Position numbers and translations under genes: made by a program
The notes under the pieces: model-generated
The model's database searches: none
Told to the model about the DNA's origin: nothing
The model's input: only the letters and a program-made list of their open reading frames with translations
Part shown: piece after piece, positions 23,775-31,920 of the stretch
Layout: each line of letters opens with the position of its first letter
Position numbering within the stretch: position 1 is the stretch's first letter
Assembly: GCA_900543145.1 (NCBI GenBank)
Contig: UQPZ01000017.1
Coordinates: forward strand, 1 to 41,677
Length of the DNA: 41,677 nt
Direction: 5' to 3'
Origin: an uncultured Ruminococcus sp.
GTDB taxonomy: Bacteria > Bacillota > Clostridia > Oscillospirales > Ruminococcaceae

Positions 23775-23803
23775 ATAATATTACATAATTATCACAATGT
23801 CAA
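23775..23803 (-). promoter_or_regulatory. murT-gatD promoter
   Basis: On the minus strand TTGACA (23803-23798) and TATTAT (23780-23775), 17 bases apart. Confidence 0.7.
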
Positions 23804-23930
23804 CGATTTTTAAAATCTGAGGTGAAATTTTTGCATATAGAACAATAAAACAAGCATAAGTTTACGTCATATATAAAAAATCCACTGTTTTCACCAATAA
23901 AAAACTGTGCTTTTTGATATAAATGGACAA

Positions 23931-23959
23931 TTGACTTTTATGTTTAATGGTGCTATAAT
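23931..23959 (+). promoter_or_regulatory. ktrB-ktrA promoter
   Basis: TTGACT (23931-23936) and TATAAT (23954-23959), spacer 17. The 300-base gap between murT and ktrB holds only these two divergent promoters; the ktr leader is about 45 bases, too short for a c-di-AMP riboswitch. Confidence 0.82.
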
Positions 23960-24009
23960 ACTATGATATAGATTGGATTGAAATATTTTTCCGATTAAAG
24001 GATGAAATT

Positions 24010-25365
24010 ATGTTTGAAAAAATAAAAAATTTCTTTCAAAACGTTCCGCTGACTAAATTTCTTCTTCTCGGGTACGGAATAATAATTCTGACGGGAACGT
24101 TTTTACTGTCGCTTCCTATAAGTACGCGCGACCGTATTTTCACCCCCATAGAAGATTCCCTGTTTACTGCTACCAGCGCGACCTGCGTTACGGGGCTGGT
24201 TATTCACGACACTTATACCTACTGGTCGCTTTTTGGTCAGCTGGTAATTCTTTTTCTTATCCAAATAGGCGGAGTAGGATTTATGTCGGTAGCTATATTT
24301 GCCCTTACGCTTACTAAGCAGAAGATCGGTTTAAAACAGCGTTTTACAATGCTTGAATCGGTCAACGCTCCGCATCTGGGCGGAATAGTAAAAATGACCC
24401 GCTTCATTCTGTTTGGAGCCATTTTTTTTGAAACTGCCGGAGCCGTGCTTTTATCATTCAGATTTATACCGAAGCTTGGTGCGGCAAAGGGAATTTACTT
24501 TGCGATTTTCCATTCAGTTTCGGCTTTCTGCAACGCAGGAATAGACCTGATGGGCAATTTCGAGAAATTCTCATCGCTAACGACTGTAGACCTTGATATA
24601 ATGTTCAACATTACCGTAATGCTTCTGATAATTATAGGCGGACTGGGCTTCTTCGTCTGGGACGATCTTAAAGAGCATAAATTTTCATTCCGCTCTTATA
24701 GACTTCAGACTAAAATAGTTCTATCTACTTCCTTTATTCTTATATTCGGAGGAGCGGCTCTTATCATGCTCCTTGAATATAATTCGGCTTCATATGAAGG
24801 CATGAATTTCGGGGAAAAAATGTTTTCCTCAGTTTTTCAGTCAGTAACTACCAGAACTGCCGGCTTCAATACCGTCGATCTGAACGGTTTCAGCGAAGCG
24901 GGACTTACGGTAATGTGTATACTGATGCTTATCGGAGGTTCTCCCGGATCTACTGCAGGAGGTATAAAAACAACTACCTTTGCTGTACTTGCACTTAGTA
25001 TTATCTGCGTTTTCAAGAAAAAGAAATCGCTTGAATGTTTTAAGAGGCGTATCGTTGACGATATAGTTCATAATGCGGTATGCGTTTTTATGATGTATAT
25101 TATACTTACAGCTGCGGTTTCAATATTTATCTGTGCATTTGAAAATATACCTATGCTTGACGCAGTCTTTGAATCGACGTCGGCAATAGGTACTGTAGGA
25201 CTTTCCCTGGGGGTTACGCCTCATCTTAGTTCGGTTTCTCATATCCTGCTCGCACTGCTGATGTTTGTGGGAAGAACCGGAGGTCTGACGGTACTTATGG
25301 CGTTCAGCAGCTCTGCTCAAAGTTCAAAATCACAGCTCCCGACTGAAAAGATCACTGTCGGCTGA
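24010..25365 (+). CDS. ktrB: Potassium uptake channel subunit KtrB (TrkH family)
   Basis: 451 residues, start after AAAGGATGAAAT. The integral membrane subunit of a Ktr-type potassium uptake system, with eight or more membrane spans grouped in four M1-P-M2 repeats. The four filter segments are visible: SATCVTGL, HSVSAFCNAGID, QSVTTRTAGFNTVD and ESTSAIGTVGLSLG. It works as a dimer gated by the KtrA ring encoded directly downstream. Expression starts from its own promoter, divergent from murT. Length and motifs are normal for KtrB. Confidence 0.95.
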   Translation: MFEKIKNFFQNVPLTKFLLLGYGIIILTGTFLLSLPISTRDRIFTPIEDSLFTATSATCVTGLVIHDTYTYWSLFGQLVILFLIQIGGVGFMSVAIFALTLTKQKIGLKQRFTMLESVNAPHLGGIVKMTRFILFGAIFFETAGAVLLSFRFIPKLGAAKGIYFAIFHSVSAFCNAGIDLMGNFEKFSSLTTVDLDIMFNITVMLLIIIGGLGFFVWDDLKEHKFSFRSYRLQTKIVLSTSFILIFGGAALIMLLEYNSASYEGMNFGEKMFSSVFQSVTTRTAGFNTVDLNGFSEAGLTVMCILMLIGGSPGSTAGGIKTTTFAVLALSIICVFKKKKSLECFKRRIVDDIVHNAVCVFMMYIILTAAVSIFICAFENIPMLDAVFESTSAIGTVGLSLGVTPHLSSVSHILLALLMFVGRTGGLTVLMAFSSSAQSSKSQLPTEKITVG

Positions 25366-25403
25366 TTAATATTTTCCGCTTATGCGGAGGAATGGGGATT
25401 ATT

Positions 25404-26048
25404 ATGAGGTCTTTTTTGATTATAGGTCTAGGCCGTTTCGGAAAGCATATGGCTAAAACTCTTACCAGCCAGAAAAACGAGGTCCTTGCGGTAGATATCA
25501 ACGAGGATAGAGTTGACGCCGCCCTTAAATACGTTACCAACGCTCAGATAGGCGACGCTACCGACCCAAGATTTATGGAGGAGCTGGGAGTTAGAAACTT
25601 CGACATCTGTGTTGTAGCAATAGGAGATAATTTTCAAAGCTCACTTGAAACTACTGCTTTGCTTAAGGAAATGGGTGCAAAATACGTTTTCGCAAGAGCA
25701 AACCGAGATATTCACAAAAAGTTTCTTCTCAGAAACGGCGCTGACGAGGTAGTATACGCCGAAAGGGAAACCGCAGAACGCTTTGCGGTAAAATTCAGCT
25801 CAGAGGGGATATTTGATTATTTCAAGCTGAATGATGAATATGCTATCTATGAAATTTCCGTTCCTGAAAGCTGGGTCGGAAAAACGCTGCTTGAAAAGAA
25901 CGTACGCCAGAAGTACGGTCTGAATGTTCTTGCAATAAAAAGCGGAGAGGTATTTGATACACTTCCGGGACCGGATCACAAATTTGTTGACGGAGAAACG
26001 ATCCTCGTACTGGGTACTAAGGAAAGCCTGAAAGCAATAAAAAGATAA
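25404..26048 (+). CDS. ktrA: Potassium uptake regulatory subunit KtrA (RCK/TrkA family)
   Basis: About 214 residues from the ATG at 25404; the ATG at 25392 lies too close to GGAGG, while GGGGATT precedes 25404, and homologues begin near MRSFLIIGLGRFG. The N-terminal Rossmann RCK domain has GLGRFG and the acidic strand end VDIN for nucleotide binding (ATP/ADP). The C-terminal TrkA-C domain starts near residue 133 (YAIYEISVPESWVGKTL) and would bind c-di-AMP in related proteins. It forms the cytoplasmic ring that opens KtrB. Same operon as ktrB. Confidence 0.93.
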   Translation: MRSFLIIGLGRFGKHMAKTLTSQKNEVLAVDINEDRVDAALKYVTNAQIGDATDPRFMEELGVRNFDICVVAIGDNFQSSLETTALLKEMGAKYVFARANRDIHKKFLLRNGADEVVYAERETAERFAVKFSSEGIFDYFKLNDEYAIYEISVPESWVGKTLLEKNVRQKYGLNVLAIKSGEVFDTLPGPDHKFVDGETILVLGTKESLKAIKR

Positions 26049-26078
26049 CGGCTCATATGTTACCGGCTATATAAAAAC

Positions 26079-26112
26079 AGGAGCATGATCATTTTGATTA
26101 TGCTCCTTTATC
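26079..26112 (+). terminator. Terminator of ktrBA
   Basis: AGGAGCATGATC (26079-26090) pairs with GATTATGCTCCT (about 26096-26107) with a short T tract after it. Confidence 0.75.
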
Positions 26113-26148
26113 TATGCAGTTATTCAGTTAATAATATTTAAAATAAAA

Positions 26149-26182
26149 AAGCTTCCGAAGTTTAAGCTCCGAAAGCTTTAAA
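26149..26182 (-). terminator. Terminator of the WG-repeat lipoprotein gene
   Basis: AAAGCTTCCGAA and the matching CTCCGAAAGCTTT fold into a stem just downstream of the minus-strand lipoprotein gene; T runs lie on both sides, so it may work in both directions. Confidence 0.6.
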
Positions 26183-26186
26183 TATT

Positions 26187-27509
26187 TTATTGAGGTGTTT
26201 CTTCTTCGCTGTCGGCAGGAGGAACTGCCGACTCGGTCTCAGTAACAGATTCAGTTACTGTGGGTTCGGTTACCTGGGAGGCGGAGGTTTCTGTTTGCGT
26301 TACAGAAGATACAGATGTCTTTTTTGTAGTTGTTGTTTCCTCAGAGGTTACCGCAGACGAAGTTACAGACGTAGTCGTTGTGGTTGTTGTAGTCGAGCTT
26401 GACCATGTAAATGAAGTTACAGTAGTCGTTACCTTTGAATCATTATCGCTGCTTTCTTCCTCTTCAATTATTTCACCGAGCTGGATAATTCCCCACATTC
26501 CGTTCTTTCTTACCCATGCTCTTCCGTTATGAACAGGACGCGCCTGTTCAAATTCCCCGGGAGAAACGACACATTCACCGTCTATATTATAATATCCGTA
26601 GGTAGAGCCTATGCTTACCGGAACAAACTCCTCGGTAAAAAGATAGGGATGTATGCTTTCAGCGTCGTCAATAAGACTGCCGCTGTAGGAGCTTAAGATC
26701 CCGTCGCATTTAAACGGAATAATCTCTTTTCCAGACGAGGACACATATCCCCATTTTCCGTTCTTTTCAAGAGCGATCGCCGTAAGCCCTGAACCCTTGA
26801 ATGCAGGAGCGTAATAATCAGTATATTCAAAATCAAGTATCAGCTCGTCCTCTTTGGCAAGAGCGAACGCCGATTCGTCGATATTCTTTACCTCGAACCA
26901 GCCGTTTCCGGCATCTGAGATCTCAGCCTTTGACACAACTACCGTTTTCTTGCCGGTATATCTTGTTGCGCGATCCTCGTTTTTGTCCTTTACATAAACA
27001 GCCTTTTCATCGCTGTTCCAGTAATAATCGGGAGAATAGTCCTCATAGTCCTTAACGTAGTTCAGAACCTGTCCCTGACTGTCGAGCGTACAGTATTCAC
27101 GCTCCCCTGTTTCTTCATTTGTCACATTATACAGTACCATTTCACCGCCGGCGCTTGTATAAAAATTGCTGTATGCGGGATTAACTATTATGTTCCCTGC
27201 ATAATCAATAAATCCGTACATACCGTTGCGGTAAATAACAGACGCATTTATATACGCTGTATTGCTTTCATTGTCAGGGTCTATCTGACTGGAATCAAAA
27301 ACTATGATATTATCTGCCTGAACCGAAGGCTCAAGAACCCAGCTGTAATTTACCGTTTTATCCCCTTCCGAGCTTTCGCTGCTGTAATAGGAACCGTCGG
27401 GATCAAAATTATCGTCATCCGCCCGGCTCGACATACCCGGAATACTGCAGCCGACAAATAAAGCGCAGGCTGCTGCAAAGGACAGTACGATACCTAAGTT
27501 TTTTCTCAT
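26187..27509 (-). CDS. WG-repeat lipoprotein with Thr-rich tail
   Basis: 440 residues; ATG after GGAGGCGC. A signal peptide with lipobox FVGC (Cys21) anchors it outside the membrane. Three or more WG repeats are visible: GMYGFIDYAGNIIVNPAY, GKWGYVSSSGKEIIPFK and a degenerate STYGYYNIDGE, with a final RKNGMWGII. Such repeats form beta-strand surfaces of unknown ligand. From about residue 355 the tail is Thr/Ser/Val/Glu rich, with an uninterrupted Thr run, a flexible wall-spanning style stalk placed at the C-terminus rather than between anchor and domain. Surface role, ligand unknown. Monocistronic with its own promoter. Confidence 0.8.
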   Translation of the reverse strand: MRKNLGIVLSFAAACALFVGCSIPGMSSRADDDNFDPDGSYYSSESSEGDKTVNYSWVLEPSVQADNIIVFDSSQIDPDNESNTAYINASVIYRNGMYGFIDYAGNIIVNPAYSNFYTSAGGEMVLYNVTNEETGEREYCTLDSQGQVLNYVKDYEDYSPDYYWNSDEKAVYVKDKNEDRATRYTGKKTVVVSKAEISDAGNGWFEVKNIDESAFALAKEDELILDFEYTDYYAPAFKGSGLTAIALEKNGKWGYVSSSGKEIIPFKCDGILSSYSGSLIDDAESIHPYLFTEEFVPVSIGSTYGYYNIDGECVVSPGEFEQARPVHNGRAWVRKNGMWGIIQLGEIIEEEESSDNDSKVTTTVTSFTWSSSTTTTTTTTSVTSSAVTSEETTTTKKTSVSSVTQTETSASQVTEPTVTESVTETESAVPPADSEEETPQ

Positions 27510-27565
27510 AAAGCGCCTCCTGAAAATTTAGTTTTCCGATTCTTTTTATTTCTACACATATATTT

Positions 27566-27594
27566 ATTATACTTCAGAAATCAATGGAAGTCAA
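27566..27594 (-). promoter_or_regulatory. Promoter of the WG-repeat lipoprotein gene
   Basis: On the minus strand TTGACT (27594-27589) and TATAAT (27571-27566), 17 bases apart. Confidence 0.8.
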
Positions 27595-27629
27595 TATAAT
27601 TAAACATTAAATTTAAAATACCGCACGAT

Positions 27630-27971
27630 TCAGATCCATTTATCCCATACCTCGGGATAATAACCGACTGTCGCCTGCTTTCCGTTTCTTACTATCGGAG
27701 TTTTAAAAAGCAACGGGTTTTCCAGCAGCTTTTCCTTTTTTGCTTCATCTGAGGAAAGATATTTAAACATAAGCGCGTCCTGACTTGTATTCTTTTCATC
27801 AATAAGACTGTCAAGCGATCCTACAGCAGCAAGCACGCTGTCAAGCTCTCCCCTGCTCAGCCCTTTAGAGTTTATGTCAACCGACTGAAATTTTATTCCT
27901 CTTTCCTTAAAATATCTTTCTGCCTTTTTAGTATCAAAGCACTTTTTCCTTCCAAAAATCTGTATATTCAT
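27630..27971 (-). CDS. Spx/ArsC-family (YffB-like) protein
   Basis: 113 residues with a thioredoxin-like ArsC/Spx fold. The N-terminus FGRKKCFDTKKAERYF aligns with the KxCDTxKKA motif of YffB-type proteins: one Cys (residue 11), no CxxC redox pair. The late segment NPLLFKTPIVRNGKQATVGY is the family hallmark around the cis-Pro. Without the arsenate-reductase Arg triad, an arsenate role is unlikely; a glutathione- or thiol-dependent reductase or a regulator is possible. Cytoplasmic. The ribosome binding site is poor, and it lies 67 bases after dtd on the same strand, so it may depend on upstream transcription. Confidence 0.8.
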   Translation of the reverse strand: MNIQIFGRKKCFDTKKAERYFKERGIKFQSVDINSKGLSRGELDSVLAAVGSLDSLIDEKNTSQDALMFKYLSSDEAKKEKLLENPLLFKTPIVRNGKQATVGYYPEVWDKWI

Positions 27972-28037
27972 ATATCCGAATTGCGGAAAACTGTAAAAGA
28001 CCGCCGCTTCCCGCAGATACCTCCCTCCGTTATATGC

Positions 28038-28499
28038 TCAGAGCAATATTTCTCCGTTTACACATTCAAGAACAACGGTAAACGGGCCGTCATTCAGCAA
28101 GCTGACCTTCATATCCGCCCCGAATACGCCGTTTTCGACCTTTCCCTTTATCCTGCTTCTCAGCGCTTCGGAAAAATACCTGTACAGCTTCTCTGCATGA
28201 TCGGGTCTGCCTGCCATTACAAAGCTCGGGCGATTTCCCTTACGGCAGTCGGCGTACAAGGTGAACTGAGATACTACAAGAATATCACCTCCGATATTGT
28301 CGACTGAAAGATTGATCTTATCATTTTCATCTGAAAATATACGAAGTCCGGATATTTTATCTGCAAGTTTCTCGCATTCCCTTTCTCCGTCCTCGTCCGA
28401 AACGCCTAGAAAAACCAAAAGACCGTTTCCGATCTCTCCTGCAGTTTCTCCGCCGACTTTTACAGATGCATTCTTTACACGCTGAATTACCGCTTTCAT
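28038..28499 (-). CDS. dtd: D-aminoacyl-tRNA deacylase
   Basis: 153 residues, start after AGAGGAGCAG. It removes D-amino acids wrongly attached to tRNA and also clears Gly-tRNA-Ala. Hallmarks are MKAVIQRV at the N-terminus, the catalytic SQFTLYADCRKGNRPSF near residue 78-94, and the GP dipeptide in NDGPFTVVLE near the C-terminus. It acts as a cytoplasmic homodimer. It lies between the aldose-epimerase-like gene and the Spx-like gene on the same strand. Normal length and motifs. Confidence 0.96.
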   Translation of the reverse strand: MKAVIQRVKNASVKVGGETAGEIGNGLLVFLGVSDEDGERECEKLADKISGLRIFSDENDKINLSVDNIGGDILVVSQFTLYADCRKGNRPSFVMAGRPDHAEKLYRYFSEALRSRIKGKVENGVFGADMKVSLLNDGPFTVVLECVNGEILL

Positions 28500-28518
28500 A
28501 TACTGCTCCTCTTTTTAG

Positions 28519-29379
28519 TTATCCTAATATAATATTATATCTAAACGAATGCTCTTCTCCCGGCTTCAGCATTATTGCATGAGGCTTTTTCTCAAGCTCA
28601 GGATATTCGTCGTCCTCATAGACGGGAACTGACGACCACGGTTCAAGGCATACGAATCCGGCGCTGTTATTACCCGTCGGCGACCAAACTGCAATACAGC
28701 CGCTGCCGCTTTGATATTCAACTCCTATATACCTTTGGGACTTATCGGATCTTAAAATAACCGACCCCGATTCGGGAGCTTCTTTCATAAAAACATCGTT
28801 GTCAAAAAGCTCTCTTGACAGAGCTATTCTCCTTCCGTCTTTAAGTACAGTTTTCGTTCCCCCGGGTATCTTCTGTACGATATTCTCCGGCTTGTTGAAT
28901 TCCAAATAATGATCGCCGAATTCAAGACCCTCTTCAATCGGACAGTTAAAGGCGGGGTGAGCGCCGGTATAGAAATACATATTGCTTATTCCCGTATTTA
29001 CGGTTTTATATTCCGCTTCTATCCTGCCGTCCGACACTTTATACGTTACAATAAACTTAAAATCATAAGGATATACCTTTTTGGTTTCCTCCGAGGATTC
29101 AAGCGCAAAACTTACCGAGTATTCGTCCGCATTGAGAAGCGTGAATCGGCTGTCACGGGCAAAGCCATGGTTTGACGGTATTGTAAACTCTTTTCCCCCG
29201 GCGATATATTTTTTATTTGCAGGCGAACAGATAAACGGGAAAAGCACGGGAGCGTATCTTTTCCATGCGCTTTTGCACTGCCAAAGATATTCGCAGCCGT
29301 TATACTTTACCGAATGAAGCTCTGCTCCGAAGCTGTCAGCGGATATTTGAAGCTTTCCGCTTTGTAATGTAACAAGCAT
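28519..29379 (-). CDS. Aldose 1-epimerase family protein (LacX/YeaD-like)
   Basis: 286 residues; GGGAGG before the ATG. A galactose-mutarotase-type beta-sandwich. Features: FGAELHSVKYNGCEYLW, FPFICS, a NHGFARDSRF segment with the first His, and YTGAHPAFNCP with the second His; the C-terminal CLEPW carries the Glu. The LacX/YeaD subgroup is likely rather than true GalM. It would interconvert sugar anomers, possibly phosphorylated sugars. It sits 19 bases before dtd on the same strand and is not next to the beta-galactosidase, so a direct link to lactose use is not shown. Confidence 0.88.
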   Translation of the reverse strand: MLVTLQSGKLQISADSFGAELHSVKYNGCEYLWQCKSAWKRYAPVLFPFICSPANKKYIAGGKEFTIPSNHGFARDSRFTLLNADEYSVSFALESSEETKKVYPYDFKFIVTYKVSDGRIEAEYKTVNTGISNMYFYTGAHPAFNCPIEEGLEFGDHYLEFNKPENIVQKIPGGTKTVLKDGRRIALSRELFDNDVFMKEAPESGSVILRSDKSQRYIGVEYQSGSGCIAVWSPTGNNSAGFVCLEPWSSVPVYEDDEYPELEKKPHAIMLKPGEEHSFRYNIILG

Positions 29380-29435
29380 AATATTTTCCTCCCTATGATG
29401 ATTTATAAAACAAAAACGCCGCAGAAACCAGCAGA

Positions 29436-29465
29436 CGAAGCCGTTCTTTATTCGAACAGCTTCGA
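29436..29465 (-). terminator. Hairpin after the CpsD gene
   Basis: CGAAGCCGTTC and CGAACAGCTTCG form a stem with one mismatch, just downstream of cpsD on the minus strand. A GCGGCG-T5 tract about 20 bases further could complete termination. Confidence 0.5.
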
Positions 29466-29501
29466 CGCACTGAATTATATGCAGCAGTTTTTTATTAAAT
29501 T

Positions 29502-30257
29502 CTATTTTGCGGCTGTCTTGGAAAACTGCGGAGTTTCTCCGTAGCCGTGTGAACCGTACCCATACCCCCGCTTATAGCTTTTATAACGGTATTTCTTTTC
29601 ACTTGACGCTACATTATTTATTACAGCGCCGAGAACGTGACCGTCCGCAAATTCTATTGAGCTTATTGCCTTTTCGTAAGCCTCTCTGGGAGTTCCGCCC
29701 TGCAAGGCGACCAAAACTACTCCTGCAATATAATTTACCATACTGAGCGTATCTGATACAACGGTTACAGGAGCTGTATCCAATATAATATAATCGTAGA
29801 ATTTAGAAAGCTCCTCCAGCAGAACCTTCATATTCTCGCTTGCCAGCATTTCCGAAGGATTCGGCGGAATAGGCCCGCTGGTCACAATATCAAGCCCCGG
29901 AACTACCTGACTGTTCAGAACTTCCTTGAACGAGTGAAGTCCGCCCAGTAAAGTGGAAAGTCCAAGCTTATTCTTCAATTTAAAGACCTTATGCTGCACC
30001 GGTTTTCTCAGATCGGTATCTATAAACAAAACCTTAGCGTCAGTCTGTGTAAGCGTCAGCGCAAGGTTAGCCGCAACTGTAGACTTGCCCTCTGACGGAA
30101 GTGCGCTGGAAACGGCAATGATCTTGCTTTTCTGTGTCGAAAGCGCAAAGATCAGATTTGCCCTGAGAGTTTTAAACGACTCTGATACCTGAAACGGAAC
30201 ATTGCCGTCGATCAGTGTAAACCTTTTTGAGCGCACATTGGCTTTTCTAATACTCAT
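29502..30257 (-). CDS. Exopolysaccharide tyrosine kinase CpsD/CapB (BY-kinase)
   Basis: 251 residues. A P-loop bacterial tyrosine kinase that controls capsule or exopolysaccharide chain length with its membrane partner CpsC. Walker A is SALPSEGKST (51-60), Walker A' VLFIDTDLRKP (76-86) and Walker B YIILDTAPV. The C-terminus is a Tyr cluster (about eight Tyr within KYRYKSYKRGYGYGSHGYG) that would be autophosphorylated. It overlaps the 3' end of the CpsC gene by 11 bases, so the pair is co-translated. No exopolysaccharide biosynthesis genes follow here; it may act on the polymer operon at 17.4-21.5 kb or on one outside the window. Confidence 0.92.
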   Translation of the reverse strand: MSIRKANVRSKRFTLIDGNVPFQVSESFKTLRANLIFALSTQKSKIIAVSSALPSEGKSTVAANLALTLTQTDAKVLFIDTDLRKPVQHKVFKLKNKLGLSTLLGGLHSFKEVLNSQVVPGLDIVTSGPIPPNPSEMLASENMKVLLEELSKFYDYIILDTAPVTVVSDTLSMVNYIAGVVLVALQGGTPREAYEKAISSIEFADGHVLGAVINNVASSEKKYRYKSYKRGYGYGSHGYGETPQFSKTAAK

Positions 30258-31035
30258 ACTTTGCGCCCTCCTTTTTTTCGGCTTCTATATCAGGTATTTC
30301 AGCAAGCACAGGTATTCCGAACCGCTGTTTTATGTCGTCTGACGAAGAAATACAGTTGTCAAGCATATTCAGAATAATTACCGCAGCTACCGAAATAAAA
30401 AGGCCCGCAAGCATTCCTATAATAATAATAAATTTTACATTGGGAGACGACGGACTGTCAGGAACTTTCGCCGTTCCTATCGTCTCGACCGAACCCGCCT
30501 TTGTAACTCTTGTAAGAAGATCCGGAGCTATATCGGAGATATATGTACAAATGTCTGCGGACAGCTGAGCCGACTCGGTAGTAGTTTTAATTTTTATTAC
30601 CTCGGTTTCATTGACAGTTGCAATATCGACCTTCTCCCTGATCTGCTGTGCAGGGATATAATAATTACCGTCGCTTTCCTTTACAGTGAAAAAGTTTTCA
30701 AGATCCTCCCTTGCATAGTCCTCAAGAAGCATCTTTGAAACCTGATCGTAAACTACGTCGTCGTTTAATATAACGATATAAGCTTCCGCAAGCAGCTTAG
30801 ACGCGGCTATACCAGTCTGAGTCGCTTCACCCGCAGGGTTTTCCCCAGTTACAGTGCTGCTGGTATTTTTAACATATATAGATACTGCAGACGTATATTC
30901 AACCGGAAGAATGATCTTAGCGTAGGCAAACGCTAAAACAGTTCCAAGAAGAGTAACCAGAATAATAAACTTTATTTTGCTAAGCAAAAGTGAAAACAAA
31001 TCCTTCAGATTTATATCCTGTTCCTGTGATTCCAT
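30247..31035 (-). CDS. Chain-length determinant / CpsC-type membrane activator (Wzz family)
   Basis: 262 residues with two membrane spans (about 20-40 and 205-228) enclosing an extracellular domain. The N-terminus DINLKDLFSLLLSKIKF leads into the first span. PDSPSSPNVKFIIIIGMLAG is the Pro-rich segment before the second span. The short cytoplasmic tail (LAEIPDIEAEKK) should contact and activate the CpsD kinase encoded by the overlapping next gene. It helps set polymer length and attachment. Own promoter upstream. Confidence 0.9.
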   Translation of the reverse strand: MESQEQDINLKDLFSLLLSKIKFIILVTLLGTVLAFAYAKIILPVEYTSAVSIYVKNTSSTVTGENPAGEATQTGIAASKLLAEAYIVILNDDVVYDQVSKMLLEDYAREDLENFFTVKESDGNYYIPAQQIREKVDIATVNETEVIKIKTTTESAQLSADICTYISDIAPDLLTRVTKAGSVETIGTAKVPDSPSSPNVKFIIIIGMLAGLFISVAAVIILNMLDNCISSSDDIKQRFGIPVLAEIPDIEAEKKEGAKYEY

Positions 31036-31096
31036 TAATTTATTTCACACCCCTTGTAATTTTAATGTCTTTGCAGAAACGGCAAAGCACTGTTTT

Positions 31097-31125
31097 ATTA
31101 TACAACCTTTTAAGCTATTTGTCAA
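31097..31125 (-). promoter_or_regulatory. cpsC-cpsD promoter
   Basis: On the minus strand perfect TTGACA (31125-31120) and TATAAT (31102-31097), 17 bases apart. Confidence 0.85.
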
Positions 31126-31204
31126 CAAATTATACGCACCTGCATTATAAAACGCATTAATTAAAAACTCATCCGAACTCTTGCCGCTTACAGCTGAAAG
31201 CAGG

Positions 31205-31885
31205 TCAGCCGCACTCCTCCAACAGACCGCGCATAACCCAGCCTGATGTTCCGCGGTAGGATACATATACCCACTTTTCTTCTTTATCGTCCGGAGCAGA
31301 TGACTGCGCCGTTCCGTAAATTGATTCTCCGTCAGGGATCTTGAGCTGGACCTCGTATTTTTTTGAAGGGCCGAACCTAAGATTAAGATATGTAGTATCT
31401 GATACGACCTTATACTTTTTCTTTTTCTTGAACTTATCCGCAGTAAGCGGCTTATAGAGCTTGTCCGGAGCTAAAGCCGTCGTAGTCGTCTTTGCTGCCG
31501 AGGCAGTTTTCCCGGTAGTTTTCTTGGCGGACTTTTCGGTCTTTGTCGTCTTTGCTCCCTCAGGCAAAGTATATAGGGTCGTAGTAGTCGTCAGCGTAGC
31601 AAGAATATCGGGATCAGGTTCGTCGTCAACTGAATATGAATTTTCAAGAGTTGCCCCGGTTATCTCGGTTGTCGTCGTATAACCAGAAATATCCTCATCG
31701 TCATTATCCGCTTCGATCCTGCGTGATGCGGTTTTTGTAGTTTTTACATATTCCCTCGAAGTAACCGCCGCAGGCACCGCAGCGCTCTCGGCAGGATCCT
31801 CCGAAGCTGCGTCCAAACCGCAGCCGCCGAGAACCGCAGCCGTTAAAACTGTCGCACTCAAGACTTTTAAATATCTCAGCTTCAT
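31205..31885 (-). CDS. SH3-domain lipoprotein with Thr-rich stalk
   Basis: 226 residues; AAAGGAGT before the ATG. A lipoprotein signal with lipobox VLGGC (Cys22). Residues about 35-140 are a Thr/Lys/Ala-rich stalk with several pure Thr runs. Residues about 155-224 form a bacterial SH3 domain (YLNLRFGPSKKYEVQLKIPDG, WVYVSYRGTSGWVMRGLLEE), which usually binds peptidoglycan peptides. It is therefore anchored in the membrane and reaches into the wall. It lies 36 bases after the amidohydrolase gene and may share its promoter. The partner or enzyme it serves is unknown. Confidence 0.85.
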   Translation of the reverse strand: MKLRYLKVLSATVLTAAVLGGCGLDAASEDPAESAAVPAAVTSREYVKTTKTASRRIEADNDDEDISGYTTTTEITGATLENSYSVDDEPDPDILATLTTTTTLYTLPEGAKTTKTEKSAKKTTGKTASAAKTTTTALAPDKLYKPLTADKFKKKKKYKVVSDTTYLNLRFGPSKKYEVQLKIPDGESIYGTAQSSAPDDKEEKWVYVSYRGTSGWVMRGLLEECG

Positions 31886-31920
31886 TACAGCTTACTCCTT
31901 TCAATTATTCTTTTAAGCAG

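Noticed and set aside
23961..24009. c-di-AMP (ydaO) riboswitch before ktrB
   Set aside because: The leader is under 50 bases, too short for this riboswitch.
27630..27971. Arsenate reductase
   Set aside because: The Arg residues needed for arsenate binding are not seen and no ars genes are nearby; YffB-like is the better fit.
28519..29379. Galactose operon with lacZ
   Set aside because: The epimerase-like gene is 11 kb from the beta-galactosidase and grouped with dtd.
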